Positions 33,995 to 43,289 are shown, numbered from the stretch's first letter. The stretch: 47,554 nt of DNA from M3007 sp964539805 (GCA_964539805.1 CAZIKN010000034.1:1-47554); one strand, 5' to 3'. Translations and numbers: made by a program. Notes: generated by a model from the sequence alone, not told the origin.

Positions 33995-36106
33995 CTACAA
34001 GAATAAAATAACTTTGGAAAAACGATGATGTTTTGTACTGACGGTGATCCAATACACTCCGCTCGGCCATCCTTCCCGGTCAATTTGCAGCTGCCCCAAG
34101 GTGTTATTTTTAGCGCGGTAATATACCTTCCCTTGCACATCTGTAATTTGGACATCAAAGGAGTCTTTGCTGTATGCACTGATATACAGGTATTGGGTAG
34201 CCGGATTGGGCCAAATGTCGTAATTATTGGTTAAATAAGCCAAGTTTTTTGTGCCGGATGATCCGATCACTATATTCAGGGTTTGCTGGTAAACGGCTGC
34301 TCCACAAGGGTTTAGAACGGTCAGGGTGACAAGGTAGTCCCCATTTTTTTTGTACGTATGTATTGGCTCAAAACTGTTTTGGGTAGCTGAGCTGTCTCCA
34401 AAATCCCAGATGAATTGTGTGCCATTCAAGCCAAGGTTTTGAAATGAAACCAATCCGTTGGGCTGTTTTAAATACTCGAATTTTGCAGTCGGATAGGAAA
34501 GAACGTGAAAGGAAAGGGTGTCTGAAACTAAGGTGTAGCACTGTGCATCACGGATCAGGCAGCGATAAAGATTGCTGTTTAGGCCGGCGGAAGCTTCGTT
34601 TATGTTCAGGCTGTCCTTCAAGGTGCCGCTGTAGGGTTTGCTTTCACTTAAATTTTGCCAAATAGTGCCATTGTTTGTGCTAACTTGCCATTGATAATCA
34701 AGGTCTTGTCGGTTTGATGTAATCCACATCACCAAGTCGCCCTGTGGGCAAACAGTATCAGCGGATAGCTGAGTATATATAATAGGTGTGCGGGCCAATT
34801 GCGTCCCTTGCGGGGTTTTGGGCAGGGTTTCCAGGAATCCTTCCTCTCCGGCACTGGCTGCCCCGTTGGTGCCATTACAAGGGTGGGTGGAGTTTTTGCG
34901 TGTTCCGGGCTGGCCACCTTTGGGTTTCTCCAAGGTATGGATAGAGGACAGCACGCGCCCACCACTGCCACCACCGCCCGGCCCGAAACAGCGCTGGCCT
35001 GCATTGTTCAGGGTGCCTCCGCCATGGCCGCCATTGGCTTGCACCAGGAGATCAGCTGGCGCAGACTGGGCATCAAGCCAAATAGTGCCGCCTGCGCCGC
35101 CACCGCCACCGCCGTCGCCATCGGCATCTAAGGCTGATGCGCCATTGGCCGTTATACTTTGTTTGTTTCCCACCATCACTTTGGCCTGAAGCATAACGAT
35201 ACCGCCGCCATTACCGCCGCCATTTAGGCTGGCATTGTTGGCATGCCCGGCGCCACCGCCGCCGCCAAGAAAAATTCGATCAAGCAGGAAAAGACTTGAA
35301 TAGCCGCCCAAACCGGGGTTGTCACCCTGACAATTGAGCACGCCGGGGTCTTCATTGCGGCCGCCCCTTCCTCCGTCACTGATGTTTGCGCCGCCGCCGC
35401 CGCCTGCATTGTGGTCATTGCCTCCGCCGCCACCGTTGGCTTGTGGCCCACGCCCCAACTCGCGTCCGCTTTGGAATGCTGCTATGCCCTCTCCTTTGGC
35501 ACCGCCCCGCCAATTGCCCTCAGGATAAAAATATCCGGTAATGGGAAAAAGTACATTGCAATTGTTGTTGCTGACAAATGATGATTGGCCGCCCCTGAAA
35601 CCTGTGCCATCCGCTATAATGGGTGCCCCCAGTTGCAAAGTGTCACTGACTTCAAGGGCAACAACACCACCCGTGGAGCCATTCCAGGGCAGGGCTTTCA
35701 GGGTGTCGCGCACAAAGGCATTGGTATAGCGGGGCACGCGGATGACCTGGACTTTTCCTGAAATATTATATTGGTGTAAAAGCCTGTATTTCAGCCAGAT
35801 ATTATTTTGGGCAACAGAATCAATTACAGCCTTTTCATGCCGGCCACATTGGTTGATGGCCAAAATTTTGCCAAATTGACTATTGTTGCTGACACTGATT
35901 TCGGCACCTTGCATTTGAATGATCCAAACAGCATCCCCTTTTTTAAAGCCAGTTGGATGGCTTAAAGTCAGCCTTGCAGTACAGCTGTCCAAAGCCAGCA
36001 CGGCGCTGTATTGGTTTATGATACCTGAAATGGTGTCACGCTGCGCCTGAAGGGATACAATACAGGGCAGTGACAAGAGAAAAGCAATTAGGAGTCTTTG
36101 GGTCAT
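33995..36106 (-). CDS. Secreted glycine-rich protein with PKD domain and T9SS sorting tail
   Basis: 703 aa. The signal peptide ends near SLQAQ. Residues about 25-200 form a beta-rich domain (GDAVWIIQMQGAEIS, GKILAINQCG). Residues about 200-400 contain blocks of consecutive glycines (GGGGGNDHNAGGGGG, GGGNGGG, GDGGGGGGAGG, GPGGGGSGG), as in glycine-rich surface proteins. An Ig-like region follows (DLDYQWQVSTNNGTIWQNL), then a PKD domain at about 570-615 (FIWDFGDSSATQNSFEPIHT). The last 80 residues are a type A T9SS tail (YDIWPNPATQYLYISAY, WPSGVYWITV). Probably a large cell-surface or secreted adhesin-like protein. The gene downstream encodes a membrane-anchored orphan. Confidence 0.85.
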   Translation of the reverse strand: MTQRLLIAFLLSLPCIVSLQAQRDTISGIINQYSAVLALDSCTARLTLSHPTGFKKGDAVWIIQMQGAEISVSNNSQFGKILAINQCGRHEKAVIDSVAQNNIWLKYRLLHQYNISGKVQVIRVPRYTNAFVRDTLKALPWNGSTGGVVALEVSDTLQLGAPIIADGTGFRGGQSSFVSNNNCNVLFPITGYFYPEGNWRGGAKGEGIAAFQSGRELGRGPQANGGGGGNDHNAGGGGGANISDGGRGGRNEDPGVLNCQGDNPGLGGYSSLFLLDRIFLGGGGGAGHANNASLNGGGNGGGIVMLQAKVMVGNKQSITANGASALDADGDGGGGGGAGGTIWLDAQSAPADLLVQANGGHGGGTLNNAGQRCFGPGGGGSGGRVLSSIHTLEKPKGGQPGTRKNSTHPCNGTNGAASAGEEGFLETLPKTPQGTQLARTPIIYTQLSADTVCPQGDLVMWITSNRQDLDYQWQVSTNNGTIWQNLSESKPYSGTLKDSLNINEASAGLNSNLYRCLIRDAQCYTLVSDTLSFHVLSYPTAKFEYLKQPNGLVSFQNLGLNGTQFIWDFGDSSATQNSFEPIHTYKKNGDYLVTLTVLNPCGAAVYQQTLNIVIGSSGTKNLAYLTNNYDIWPNPATQYLYISAYSKDSFDVQITDVQGKVYYRAKNNTLGQLQIDREGWPSGVYWITVSTKHHRFSKVILFL

Positions 36107-36145
36107 AGGAATAGGGATTTGTTGGGCACGGATGCTTACTTTTTG

Positions 36146-36177
36146 TTTGGAACAAAGATCAACATTATTTACCTTTG
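36146..36177 (+). promoter_or_regulatory. Candidate promoter for the DUF3857/transglutaminase gene
   Basis: TTTG (36146-36149), 20-nt spacer, then TACCTTTG (36170-36177): a near-ideal Bacteroidota promoter, 29 nt before the first possible ATG at 36206. Confidence 0.65.
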
Positions 36178-36205
36178 CCTAAGCTGAAAAAAGTCTGTTC
36201 ACAAA

Positions 36206-38110
36206 ATGATACAATATATGTCTCACTTTCGCTTCATATTTCTGCTTTTTCCTTTTTGCCTTACGGCCCAAAACAAATACGCGGTTGCGGATATTCCCCC
36301 CGAATTGCTTCATCATGCCCATTTGGTTGTCCGGAGTTCAGAACAGGTTTATACCATTAAAAGTACCCGAGACGCGAGGTATAGTGTCAAAAAAGCCATT
36401 ACAATTCTCAATGAAAAAGGTGATTACGCCGCACAGGAGGTCTGTTTTGAGGATAAATTTTGCAAGGTAAAGCGCCTGGAAGCGCGGGTTTATGACGCCA
36501 ATGGCCAGTTGGTCCGTGAAAGTAAAAAGAGTGACATAATCCGAACGGATGCGCAAAGTGAATATGAATTTACGGATAACCACTACATGGCCTTGAGTAT
36601 GCCCTTCTCTGCTTATCCCTACACGGTTGAATTTGAGACAGAAAAAGAGTATTCCGGTTTTTTTCACATACCCGAGTTTGAGATTCAACGGCTGGGCGAG
36701 TCCGTTGAGGCAGCTTCCTATCGGTTGATTGTGCCTGAAAACTACGGTTTCAAATGGGCCGGAACGAATACGGATGCTGTATTGCAAAAAAGTATTGAAG
36801 GGAAATCGGTTGTGAATGCCTGGAGTTTACGTCACTTGCAAGCCCCTGTGGATGAGTTGTTTGTGCCATTTTTTAGAAATTATTATGCTACGGTGCACTT
36901 TGCCCCGGAGCGTATTTATTTAGATGGCCATGAAGGCAATTTTAGCAATTGGAAAAATTTAGGGCAATACTTTTATCAACTGAACGCCGGACGCGATGTG
37001 CTCAGCCCGGCCATGCAGGAGCAGGTGCGAAACATGGTGTCGGGCGCGAAGGATGAGCGCGAAAAAATATCCATTCTATATCAATACCTTCAAAAAAACC
37101 ACCGCTACATCAGTCTGCAATTAGGCATAGGAGGCTGGCAGACCTTAGAGGCCACTTTTGTGGAGCAAAAAAAATACGGTGACTGCAAAGCCCTTACCAA
37201 TTATATGAAAGCCCTGTTGGCTGCTGCGGGTATCAAGAGCCACGAGGTTGATATTTACGCTGGTGATGATGGCTACCCTCCTATTCAGACGGATTTGCCA
37301 ATTCCCAGATTTAATCATGTCATTTTGTATGTGCCTGACCACAATTTATGGCTGGAATGTACTTCAAACAATGCCCCTGCTGGCTATCTGGGTGATTTTA
37401 CTTGTGATCGGGAATGCCTGATACTTGGCCCTGAAGGCGGTAAATTAGCCCGAACGCCTGCCTATACCCAGGCAGATAACCAACAAAGCAGCGTCACCTC
37501 CCTCAAATTAGATGAAACAGGGGCTGTCCTTATTCGCTGTGATGCGAGCATCCGGGGATTGCTACAGGATTACAGCCGCTACCTTGCGGAAGAAAAAGAC
37601 GAAACGGAACGCAAAAAGAAGTTTATAGAAAGGCAGACTTACGGCGTTTTTGAGCTTCAAACACTCAAAATTGTCCCAGATCCTTCTGCTCCATATACAA
37701 AGATGGAATTTTTGCTCAAAACTACAGCGAACTACGCCTCCCGTTCAGGTCGTCGGTTATTTGTACCACTGCTGAAAATCAACCCATTACAACGTTCATT
37801 GCCCGCAGATACGGCTCGTGTCCATCCTTTGCATATCCCCTTGGCGTATGGTAAATCAGATACGCTTGTATATGCATATCCACCGGGGTTTGAGGCGGAA
37901 AACCTGCCCAAAAGCAAAAGCATAACATCTCCATACGGCAGTTATGAACTTATCATAGAACCTTTGGATATTGGTCATCTTAGGGTTATCCGAAAAGTAG
38001 TTATGCCAGCAGTGTCTGTTCCTGCAAGTGCGTATCCAGAAGTCCGACAATTTTATTTGGATGCCCAAAAATTGGACAATTGTCAGGCGGTTTTGGTGCG
38101 AAAAGGGTAA
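36206..38110 (+). CDS. Exported DUF3857 / transglutaminase-like protein
   Basis: 634 aa; an ATG at 36218 (four residues later) is equally good, and the signal peptide ends near CLTAQ. DUF3857 covers about residues 55-215 (ITILNEKGDYAAQEV, LEARVYDANGQLVRESKKSD, YTVEFETEKEYSG). A transglutaminase-like domain spans about 265-390: KYGDCKALTNYM (Cys327), RFNHVILYV (His371) and LWLECTSNN, with Glu384 in place of the usual Asp of the triad. A beta-rich C-terminal domain follows. Family members are periplasmic or outer-membrane-facing proteins of unknown substrate that often lie next to surface-protein genes, as here. The third triad residue being Glu leaves activity uncertain. Confidence 0.9.
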   Translation: MIQYMSHFRFIFLLFPFCLTAQNKYAVADIPPELLHHAHLVVRSSEQVYTIKSTRDARYSVKKAITILNEKGDYAAQEVCFEDKFCKVKRLEARVYDANGQLVRESKKSDIIRTDAQSEYEFTDNHYMALSMPFSAYPYTVEFETEKEYSGFFHIPEFEIQRLGESVEAASYRLIVPENYGFKWAGTNTDAVLQKSIEGKSVVNAWSLRHLQAPVDELFVPFFRNYYATVHFAPERIYLDGHEGNFSNWKNLGQYFYQLNAGRDVLSPAMQEQVRNMVSGAKDEREKISILYQYLQKNHRYISLQLGIGGWQTLEATFVEQKKYGDCKALTNYMKALLAAAGIKSHEVDIYAGDDGYPPIQTDLPIPRFNHVILYVPDHNLWLECTSNNAPAGYLGDFTCDRECLILGPEGGKLARTPAYTQADNQQSSVTSLKLDETGAVLIRCDASIRGLLQDYSRYLAEEKDETERKKKFIERQTYGVFELQTLKIVPDPSAPYTKMEFLLKTTANYASRSGRRLFVPLLKINPLQRSLPADTARVHPLHIPLAYGKSDTLVYAYPPGFEAENLPKSKSITSPYGSYELIIEPLDIGHLRVIRKVVMPAVSVPASAYPEVRQFYLDAQKLDNCQAVLVRKG

Positions 38111-38112
38111 TG

Positions 38113-38161
38113 ATGAAGTATAAAGGATGAAGTATGAGGTATGAGGTATGAAGGATGAGGG
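38113..38161 (+). repeat. Tandem heptamer array ATGARGK (7 units)
   Basis: Seven uninterrupted 7-nt units (ATGAAGT, ATAAAGG, ATGAAGT, ATGAGGT, ATGAGGT, ATGAAGG, ATGAGGG) exactly fill the gap between the stop of the transglutaminase-like gene (+) and the stop of the hydrolase gene (-). Confidence 0.9.
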
Positions 38162-40009
38162 TTAATCCAGTTGGATTTTAAGGGTTTGAACAGAGAGGCC
38201 TTGTGTGCCGATCAGGCTTAGCCAATAAGTGCCTTTGGGCAGCCCCGCAACACTCATGGTCGCGTCCTTTGAGTAGGTTCGGACGTTCTGCCCCAGGCTG
38301 TTGCAGAGGATAGCTTTTTCCCAGCCAACTTCCGTTTCTACGGTAAAATAATCATAAACTGGATTGGGGAAAATGCTCACATTCAATAGATTGGGTTCTT
38401 TTGTATGCACGCTGGCCTTGCAATCTTTATATCTTTTGTTGGCTTCCAAAATAGCGAGGTATTTTGGGGCATTGTTGAAAGGAGGGGCCTCAAAAAATTG
38501 ACTCTGCAATGCTCCCCAGCTGCCATAGCGGCAGGTTTGGGGGCTGATAAAAGAGAAATTCACGAGCAGCATTTCCTCATCGCTCAGGGTTCGAAGGGTG
38601 TCAAACAATTGTTGGTACAGGTCATACATTTCAGGCAGCGTCTGGCAGGAGATCAATGCCGGGCAATAAGGTTGTTCACTACCAAAGGGTGCAGGGGTAA
38701 AGTGTTGGCCACCTTCATAAAACACTAATTTTTTTCCGTTGTCTCGGGCCAATTTGGCGTATGCTTTCCAGCCTTTCATGGCATACTCATTTGGGTTAAA
38801 CGTGAAGTTTGCCCCGTTCTTTATCACTTCAAGCCCTGTAGTATTGGCATTCCATTGGGCCATCACTTTTTCATCAAGGCCCATATAAGCTGCGGGGCTG
38901 ATAGCATCAATCAAATGTGCTTTTCCTTCTTTTTTGATTTGTTCCATGGTGCGTTCGCCCAGGTCCCACCAGGCGTGTTGGCTGGCCATAACGCGCACTA
39001 AGCGTTGTTCCTGGCCTTTGAACACCTCTGACCACAGTTGCATGACCTGTGCTATGCGTGGGCCCATTCGTTCGGGCCAGGCCAAGCTTTGGTTTAGGGA
39101 ATCCAGGCCGTATGCCGCCTGTGAAAAAATCCAGTTCCAGGTTTCGTTGGACCATTCCACATATATTTTTTGCTTGGGGTTCATTTGGTCGCGGAAGAGC
39201 GTGGCCATTTTAATGATGTAATCATCAGATGCGGCATGTGGCACACACACCCATGCATCGGCGTTTTTACGGTTACAAAGTTCGATCCACCATTCATAGG
39301 GCACGCCGCTTTTTTGGGTCCAGGTATAGTCATTGGATTGAGTGCGCTGGCTCCATTGGCGCATGGTGGAGTTGTTGGTGTAGCCCCAATCCATAAAACG
39401 CAGTACGCCGAAAGGAGCCAATTTTTCCAACCATTGCGCCGAAAATGGCTGTTGTTGGTACGTTTGCTCGGTTCCTGGCAGCAATACCCTGATATTGCGC
39501 AGGTGGTTGCCGGCTTTGCTTTCCAAGAGTTCGAGGGTAAAAATGTCATTGCCATGCGTAAGGTCAAATTCCATGCGCCCGGGGGTTTGACTTACTATTT
39601 TGGCATCGCCCCAAACATCTAATTTGCCCTCACCATCATAAAGTACTACATAGCGTCCGATGGGCAGATCCTCTGTATTTGCCCAAACGGAACGCACGAT
39701 CTGCGGGGCCTCAGCACCCGGTATGCTTACCGGCAGGCTCAGTGGGTAACCTTGGTCATCGGTGGGTATTTTGTCCATCAAATTGGTGTCCCATTCGTTT
39801 TTGCCGCCATTCACCCATTGGTTGTTATGGCTGTTCCAGATACGGCCATATTTCATGATGTTGACAAATGGCCATTCACTGCCCCAGTCCGCCGGGCCGG
39901 ATAGATTGGTACCAATGCGCAGTTTACAATCTGTTTTAATGGGGTTTTGGGCAGATGATGCGTCCGAAAACAAAAGCAGCAAGGCCAGAAGCAGGGGGTG
40001 ATTACTCAT
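38162..40009 (-). CDS. Secreted clan-A-like glycoside hydrolase with T9SS sorting tail
   Basis: 615 aa. The signal peptide ends near ASSAQ. Residues about 28-180 are a beta-rich region (RIGTNLSGPADWGSEWPFVN, GRYVVLYDGEGKLDVWGDA). A TIM-barrel-like part runs from about 195 to 510 (GVLRFMDWGYTNNSTMRQWS, ADAWVCVPHAASDDYI). YVEWSNETWNW contains an Asn-Glu pair (Asn288-Glu289), the usual acid/base signature of clan GH-A, and VFYEGGQH (Glu432) could be the nucleophile. I cannot assign a numbered GH family. The last 80 residues are a T9SS tail (NVSIFPNPVYDYFTVETEVG, LPKGTYWLSLIG). Probably a secreted polysaccharide-active enzyme; substrate unknown. Confidence 0.8.
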   Translation of the reverse strand: MSNHPLLLALLLLFSDASSAQNPIKTDCKLRIGTNLSGPADWGSEWPFVNIMKYGRIWNSHNNQWVNGGKNEWDTNLMDKIPTDDQGYPLSLPVSIPGAEAPQIVRSVWANTEDLPIGRYVVLYDGEGKLDVWGDAKIVSQTPGRMEFDLTHGNDIFTLELLESKAGNHLRNIRVLLPGTEQTYQQQPFSAQWLEKLAPFGVLRFMDWGYTNNSTMRQWSQRTQSNDYTWTQKSGVPYEWWIELCNRKNADAWVCVPHAASDDYIIKMATLFRDQMNPKQKIYVEWSNETWNWIFSQAAYGLDSLNQSLAWPERMGPRIAQVMQLWSEVFKGQEQRLVRVMASQHAWWDLGERTMEQIKKEGKAHLIDAISPAAYMGLDEKVMAQWNANTTGLEVIKNGANFTFNPNEYAMKGWKAYAKLARDNGKKLVFYEGGQHFTPAPFGSEQPYCPALISCQTLPEMYDLYQQLFDTLRTLSDEEMLLVNFSFISPQTCRYGSWGALQSQFFEAPPFNNAPKYLAILEANKRYKDCKASVHTKEPNLLNVSIFPNPVYDYFTVETEVGWEKAILCNSLGQNVRTYSKDATMSVAGLPKGTYWLSLIGTQGLSVQTLKIQLD

Positions 40010-40076
40010 GTCACTATTTTTTAATCAAAGATGAATACACGAAATACCCGGCAAATGTCGGGCAATGGGCTTGTTC

Positions 40077-41324
40077 TTATGGCCTTTGTTTGAGTATTTT
40101 TTTGATGCCTATGATCGAGTGTTTTGCGTCAAACAAAGCCAAAAAATAGGTGCCTGGCTTTAGATCAGCCCATTGTGGTTTTTCATTTGGCGTAAAATGT
40201 AATACCGGCTGTCCTGATACCTGATACACAAGGGCAGTTGACCAAGCTGTTGAACAAGAAATGTCTGCCGTATGGGTAAAGGGGTTGGGTGATAGGCTAA
40301 AGCTTACTGCTGGAGCCGTTTCAAGATTATTATTTTGTTTGATAAGCAATGATTTGCGTTGGTTTTCAAGTGTTTGGCGCATGACTTTGATCTGTTCATT
40401 TGTGAAGGCCACTCTGCACTGATCATTAGAATAATCCATGTGGTTCTCCAACATATCCGGCTCATCAGGCATGACCGTAGTGGTGCAAGTGTTCCCTGCG
40501 GTACATCCGGTAGAGGCTAATGCTTGCGGTGGTGTGTCTGATATACCATCGGCCAGTTTACACGAATTGCCGGATAGTATATCAATCAAGCCATCAAAGG
40601 TATGGAGCAGGCCCAAATAGTGCCCCACCTCATGGGTCAATATGCGGCCCGTAAAAGTTTTTCCACTGCCAGCGTCCACAACAGGGTTTCCGTTGGATAC
40701 CGTGGCATAATCAATAACGACCCCGGAAATATAGCTTGAATCAAAGGCAATATTGGATAAATAAGCCGGATAATGTGGCAAATTATTGGGAAGGGTAGCA
40801 TAACCCAAAACATTCCCTTGTCCGCCCGAAACGTTAAGTTTAGGAATGTCACAGATCCAAATATTCAGGTATTTTTTTACATCCCAAGGACTGCTGCCGC
40901 CCAATGAATCCACTTTAATGGCATCAATGAGCGGTAAGCCACCGTAGTTTTGGACAATGGGTGAGGTCAACTGCTTTCGAATGATGGATTTTAGATCAAA
41001 TTCAATGCGGGCATCGCCGAGCCGATTTTGAAAAATTGGGCGAACGGCCCCATTATCGGCATTCAAAGCCCTGAAATCACGCGTCAGGTATTTTATTTGG
41101 CCCATGACCAAACTATCCGGTAAATTTTCAGTTTCTGACTGGTACAGCACGTGCACAACAACCCCGATCCGATAAATTTCATCACTGACCATCATGATAT
41201 GGTCTGGCGTTTTTTCTGCTAAGGCAGGATAGCGTGCGGCATGATTAATCATTTCCTCCAGCGCACATTGCGCTTGCAGCGTTACACAGAGTGAGTGGCA
41301 AAAAAAGAATAAAAAAAGGCGCAT
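40077..41324 (-). CDS. Secreted M43-family (pappalysin/cytophagalysin-like) metalloprotease with short T9SS-like tail
   Basis: 415 aa from the ATG at 41324 (MRLFLFFFCHSLCVTLQAQ), which begins the signal peptide; an ATG at 41402 would add 26 residues before it. The zinc site is HEVGHYLGLLH (231-241), with a Met-turn in ENHMDYSND; VVVHVLY, DIPKLNVSGGQGNVLGYATL and LADGISDTPPQ are M43 features. The last 75 residues (VSFSLSPNPFTHTADIS, LKPGTYFLALFDA) look like a T9SS sorting tail. It probably cleaves extracellular proteins. It follows the hydrolase gene's 5' side on the same strand with 67 nt between. Confidence 0.9.
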   Translation of the reverse strand: MRLFLFFFCHSLCVTLQAQCALEEMINHAARYPALAEKTPDHIMMVSDEIYRIGVVVHVLYQSETENLPDSLVMGQIKYLTRDFRALNADNGAVRPIFQNRLGDARIEFDLKSIIRKQLTSPIVQNYGGLPLIDAIKVDSLGGSSPWDVKKYLNIWICDIPKLNVSGGQGNVLGYATLPNNLPHYPAYLSNIAFDSSYISGVVIDYATVSNGNPVVDAGSGKTFTGRILTHEVGHYLGLLHTFDGLIDILSGNSCKLADGISDTPPQALASTGCTAGNTCTTTVMPDEPDMLENHMDYSNDQCRVAFTNEQIKVMRQTLENQRKSLLIKQNNNLETAPAVSFSLSPNPFTHTADISCSTAWSTALVYQVSGQPVLHFTPNEKPQWADLKPGTYFLALFDAKHSIIGIKKILKQRP

Positions 41325-41473
41325 AGGATAAATTTTGGGTAAAAGAAATGGATATACATGCAACATGAAACAAAATAAGCGTATGAATGGTTGGTTTTGC
41401 ATCCTTATAAAATCTTTATCCTAATATTGCTTCCTTTATTTTTCCCTTACGATTTTGATTTCACCTTTGCGCT

Positions 41474-42610
41474 ATGATTAAACAGCAATGGCAAATACAA
41501 ATTATTGTTGGCTTGATAGCAGTGTTTGCTGTGTCGGGGGCCTGTTTTTTGTTGACAGATACCATAGGGTACCGCTCGGTGGCCCTTATCCTGATGCTTA
41601 CTGTTTCGATATTGGCCATTCGTATGCATTTGGCCGCTATCATTGCGGCTGCAGCAGCCAGTGCCCTTATTTGGGATTATTTTTTTATTCCTCCCCGGTT
41701 TACCCTAACTATTGGCGACGGTGAGGATAGTTTGCTTTTGGTGATGTATTTTATCATTGCATTGCTGGGGGGCGTCATTCATTACCGCATGAAACAATTG
41801 GATCAGGCGGAACAACAGAACAAAGACCGCAAACATGCCATTGACCTGTACAATGTATTGTTCAACTCCCTTTCACACGAGCTGCGCACACCGATAGCAG
41901 CCATATTGGGTACCGCTGATACCTTACAGGAGCAGGACGAACGACTTAGTGCTGCACAAAAGCAGGATTTACTAAAAGGTATCACCCAATGCTCGCTCCG
42001 CTTGCATGAACAGGTAGAGAATTTGTTGAATGTGTCACGAATAGATGCCGATGTGATCAGGGCCAAAAAGGAATGGTGCGATATCAATGACCTGATACGT
42101 GGCACTGTGGTCAAACTGAGGTCCGTTATGGGCACACGGGATATAAATATTGAAATGGCCAATGATTTTCCTTTGGTTCAGTTGGATTATGGCTTGACAG
42201 AACAGGTTTTACAAAATTTACTGACTAATGTGGCCCGGCACACGCCGGCAGAAACGGCTGTAAGCATACATGTTGGCCTGCAAAAAAGGCGTATTGGGCA
42301 TTTTGAACAAAACGACGAAGCACAAGATATGCTCAAGTCGGTTTCAGAAAGTCAGAATGGTATCCTTGTTATCGAGTTTTTGGATAATGGGCCCGGTTTC
42401 CCGGAAGAAGAGATAGCGCATGTTTTTGACAAGTTTTACCGCATAGGCCAATCAGTTTCTGGTGGTACCGGCTTGGGTTTATATGTCGTTCGAGCATTTA
42501 CGGAGGCGCAAGGCGGCGAGGTTTCGCTTAGCAACCGCTCTACAGGTGGGGCCCGGTTTTTGCTTGAGTTCCCTACTCCTATTTTGTCACAATCCTTTCA
42601 TCATGAATAA
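41474..42610 (+). CDS. kdpD: Short KdpD-type sensor histidine kinase (no N-terminal KdpD/Usp domains)
   Basis: 378 aa against roughly 890 for E. coli KdpD. It begins with the DUF4118 four-helix membrane region (about 8-106: SVALILMLTVSILAIRMHLA, DYFFIPPRFTLTIGDGED), then the dimerisation domain with LFNSLSHELRTP (His135) and the ATPase domain (NLLTNVARHTP, DNGPGFPEEEIAHVFDKFYR, GGTGLGLYVVRAF). The cytoplasmic KdpD and universal-stress domains that normally precede DUF4118 are absent. They may be encoded separately, for example beyond kdpB outside this window. It overlaps kdpE by 8 nt and controls, by homology, the potassium pump genes that follow. Confidence 0.9.
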   Translation: MIKQQWQIQIIVGLIAVFAVSGACFLLTDTIGYRSVALILMLTVSILAIRMHLAAIIAAAAASALIWDYFFIPPRFTLTIGDGEDSLLLVMYFIIALLGGVIHYRMKQLDQAEQQNKDRKHAIDLYNVLFNSLSHELRTPIAAILGTADTLQEQDERLSAAQKQDLLKGITQCSLRLHEQVENLLNVSRIDADVIRAKKEWCDINDLIRGTVVKLRSVMGTRDINIEMANDFPLVQLDYGLTEQVLQNLLTNVARHTPAETAVSIHVGLQKRRIGHFEQNDEAQDMLKSVSESQNGILVIEFLDNGPGFPEEEIAHVFDKFYRIGQSVSGGTGLGLYVVRAFTEAQGGEVSLSNRSTGGARFLLEFPTPILSQSFHHE

Positions 42611-43289
42611 GTTGCCACAAATTTTATTGATAGAGGACGAGGCCGCCATCCGCAAATTGTTGGATATTACTTTGCAATCCAATGGCTATCAGGTACGCCA
42701 GGCCGTCACGGCTAAAAGTGGACAGATAGAAGCGGCCATGCATCAGCCGGACCTAATTCTCCTTGATTTGGGCTTGCCAGACATGGATGGTCAAGAGCTG
42801 CTCCGTCACTTAAGGGAGTGGTATGAGCGTCCGCTGATAGTGCTATCCGCACGGGATGCCGAAGCAGAAATTGTACAGGCCTTGGACAATGGGGCCAACG
42901 ATTACCTGACCAAACCTTTTCGCACCGGAGAATTGCTGGCACGCATCCGTGCCGTGCTACGCCAATCACAACCAGAAGCTGGTAGCCCGATCAGAAACTT
43001 CGGGAACTTAAGCCTTGACCTGACTGCCCGCAGTGTAAAAAAAGACGGGGAACTGCTCAAACTTACATCAACGGAATACGCGCTACTTGTTCTTTTTGCC
43101 AAAAATGAAGGTAAGGTACTGACCCATCAGTTTATCCTTCGCGAAGTTTGGGGCCCTGGATATGTGGATCGAACGGAGTATCCGCGTGTATTTGTCGGCC
43201 AATTGCGCAAAAAAATTGAGGATGACCCCAATTACCCTAAACTCATCATAACGGAGTCGGGAGTAGGCTATAGATTTGGAGAGGGTTAG
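42603..43289 (+). CDS. kdpE: KdpE-type response regulator (OmpR family)
   Basis: 228 aa from the ATG at 42603 (MNKLPQILLIEDEAAIRKLL); a longer frame starting at 42462 lies inside kdpD and is not plausible. Receiver domain with acidic pair Glu11-Asp12, phosphoacceptor Asp55 (LILLDLGLPDMDG) and Lys104 (YLTKPF). The C-terminal winged helix has LTSTEYALLVLFAKNEGKVL and TEYPRVFVGQLRKKIEDDP. It overlaps the kinase gene by 8 nt. It probably activates the kdpFAB genes, whose candidate promoter lies 60 nt downstream of its stop. Confidence 0.95.
   Translation: MNKLPQILLIEDEAAIRKLLDITLQSNGYQVRQAVTAKSGQIEAAMHQPDLILLDLGLPDMDGQELLRHLREWYERPLIVLSARDAEAEIVQALDNGANDYLTKPFRTGELLARIRAVLRQSQPEAGSPIRNFGNLSLDLTARSVKKDGELLKLTSTEYALLVLFAKNEGKVLTHQFILREVWGPGYVDRTEYPRVFVGQLRKKIEDDPNYPKLIITESGVGYRFGEG

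Noticed and set aside
34788..35189. Plus-strand frames opposite the glycine-rich gene
   Set aside because: The Pro/Ala-rich composition is the antisense image of Gly codons; not genes.
42462..42602. Longer N-terminus for KdpE
   Set aside because: It would lie in kdpD in another frame; the receiver domain begins at the ATG at 42603.
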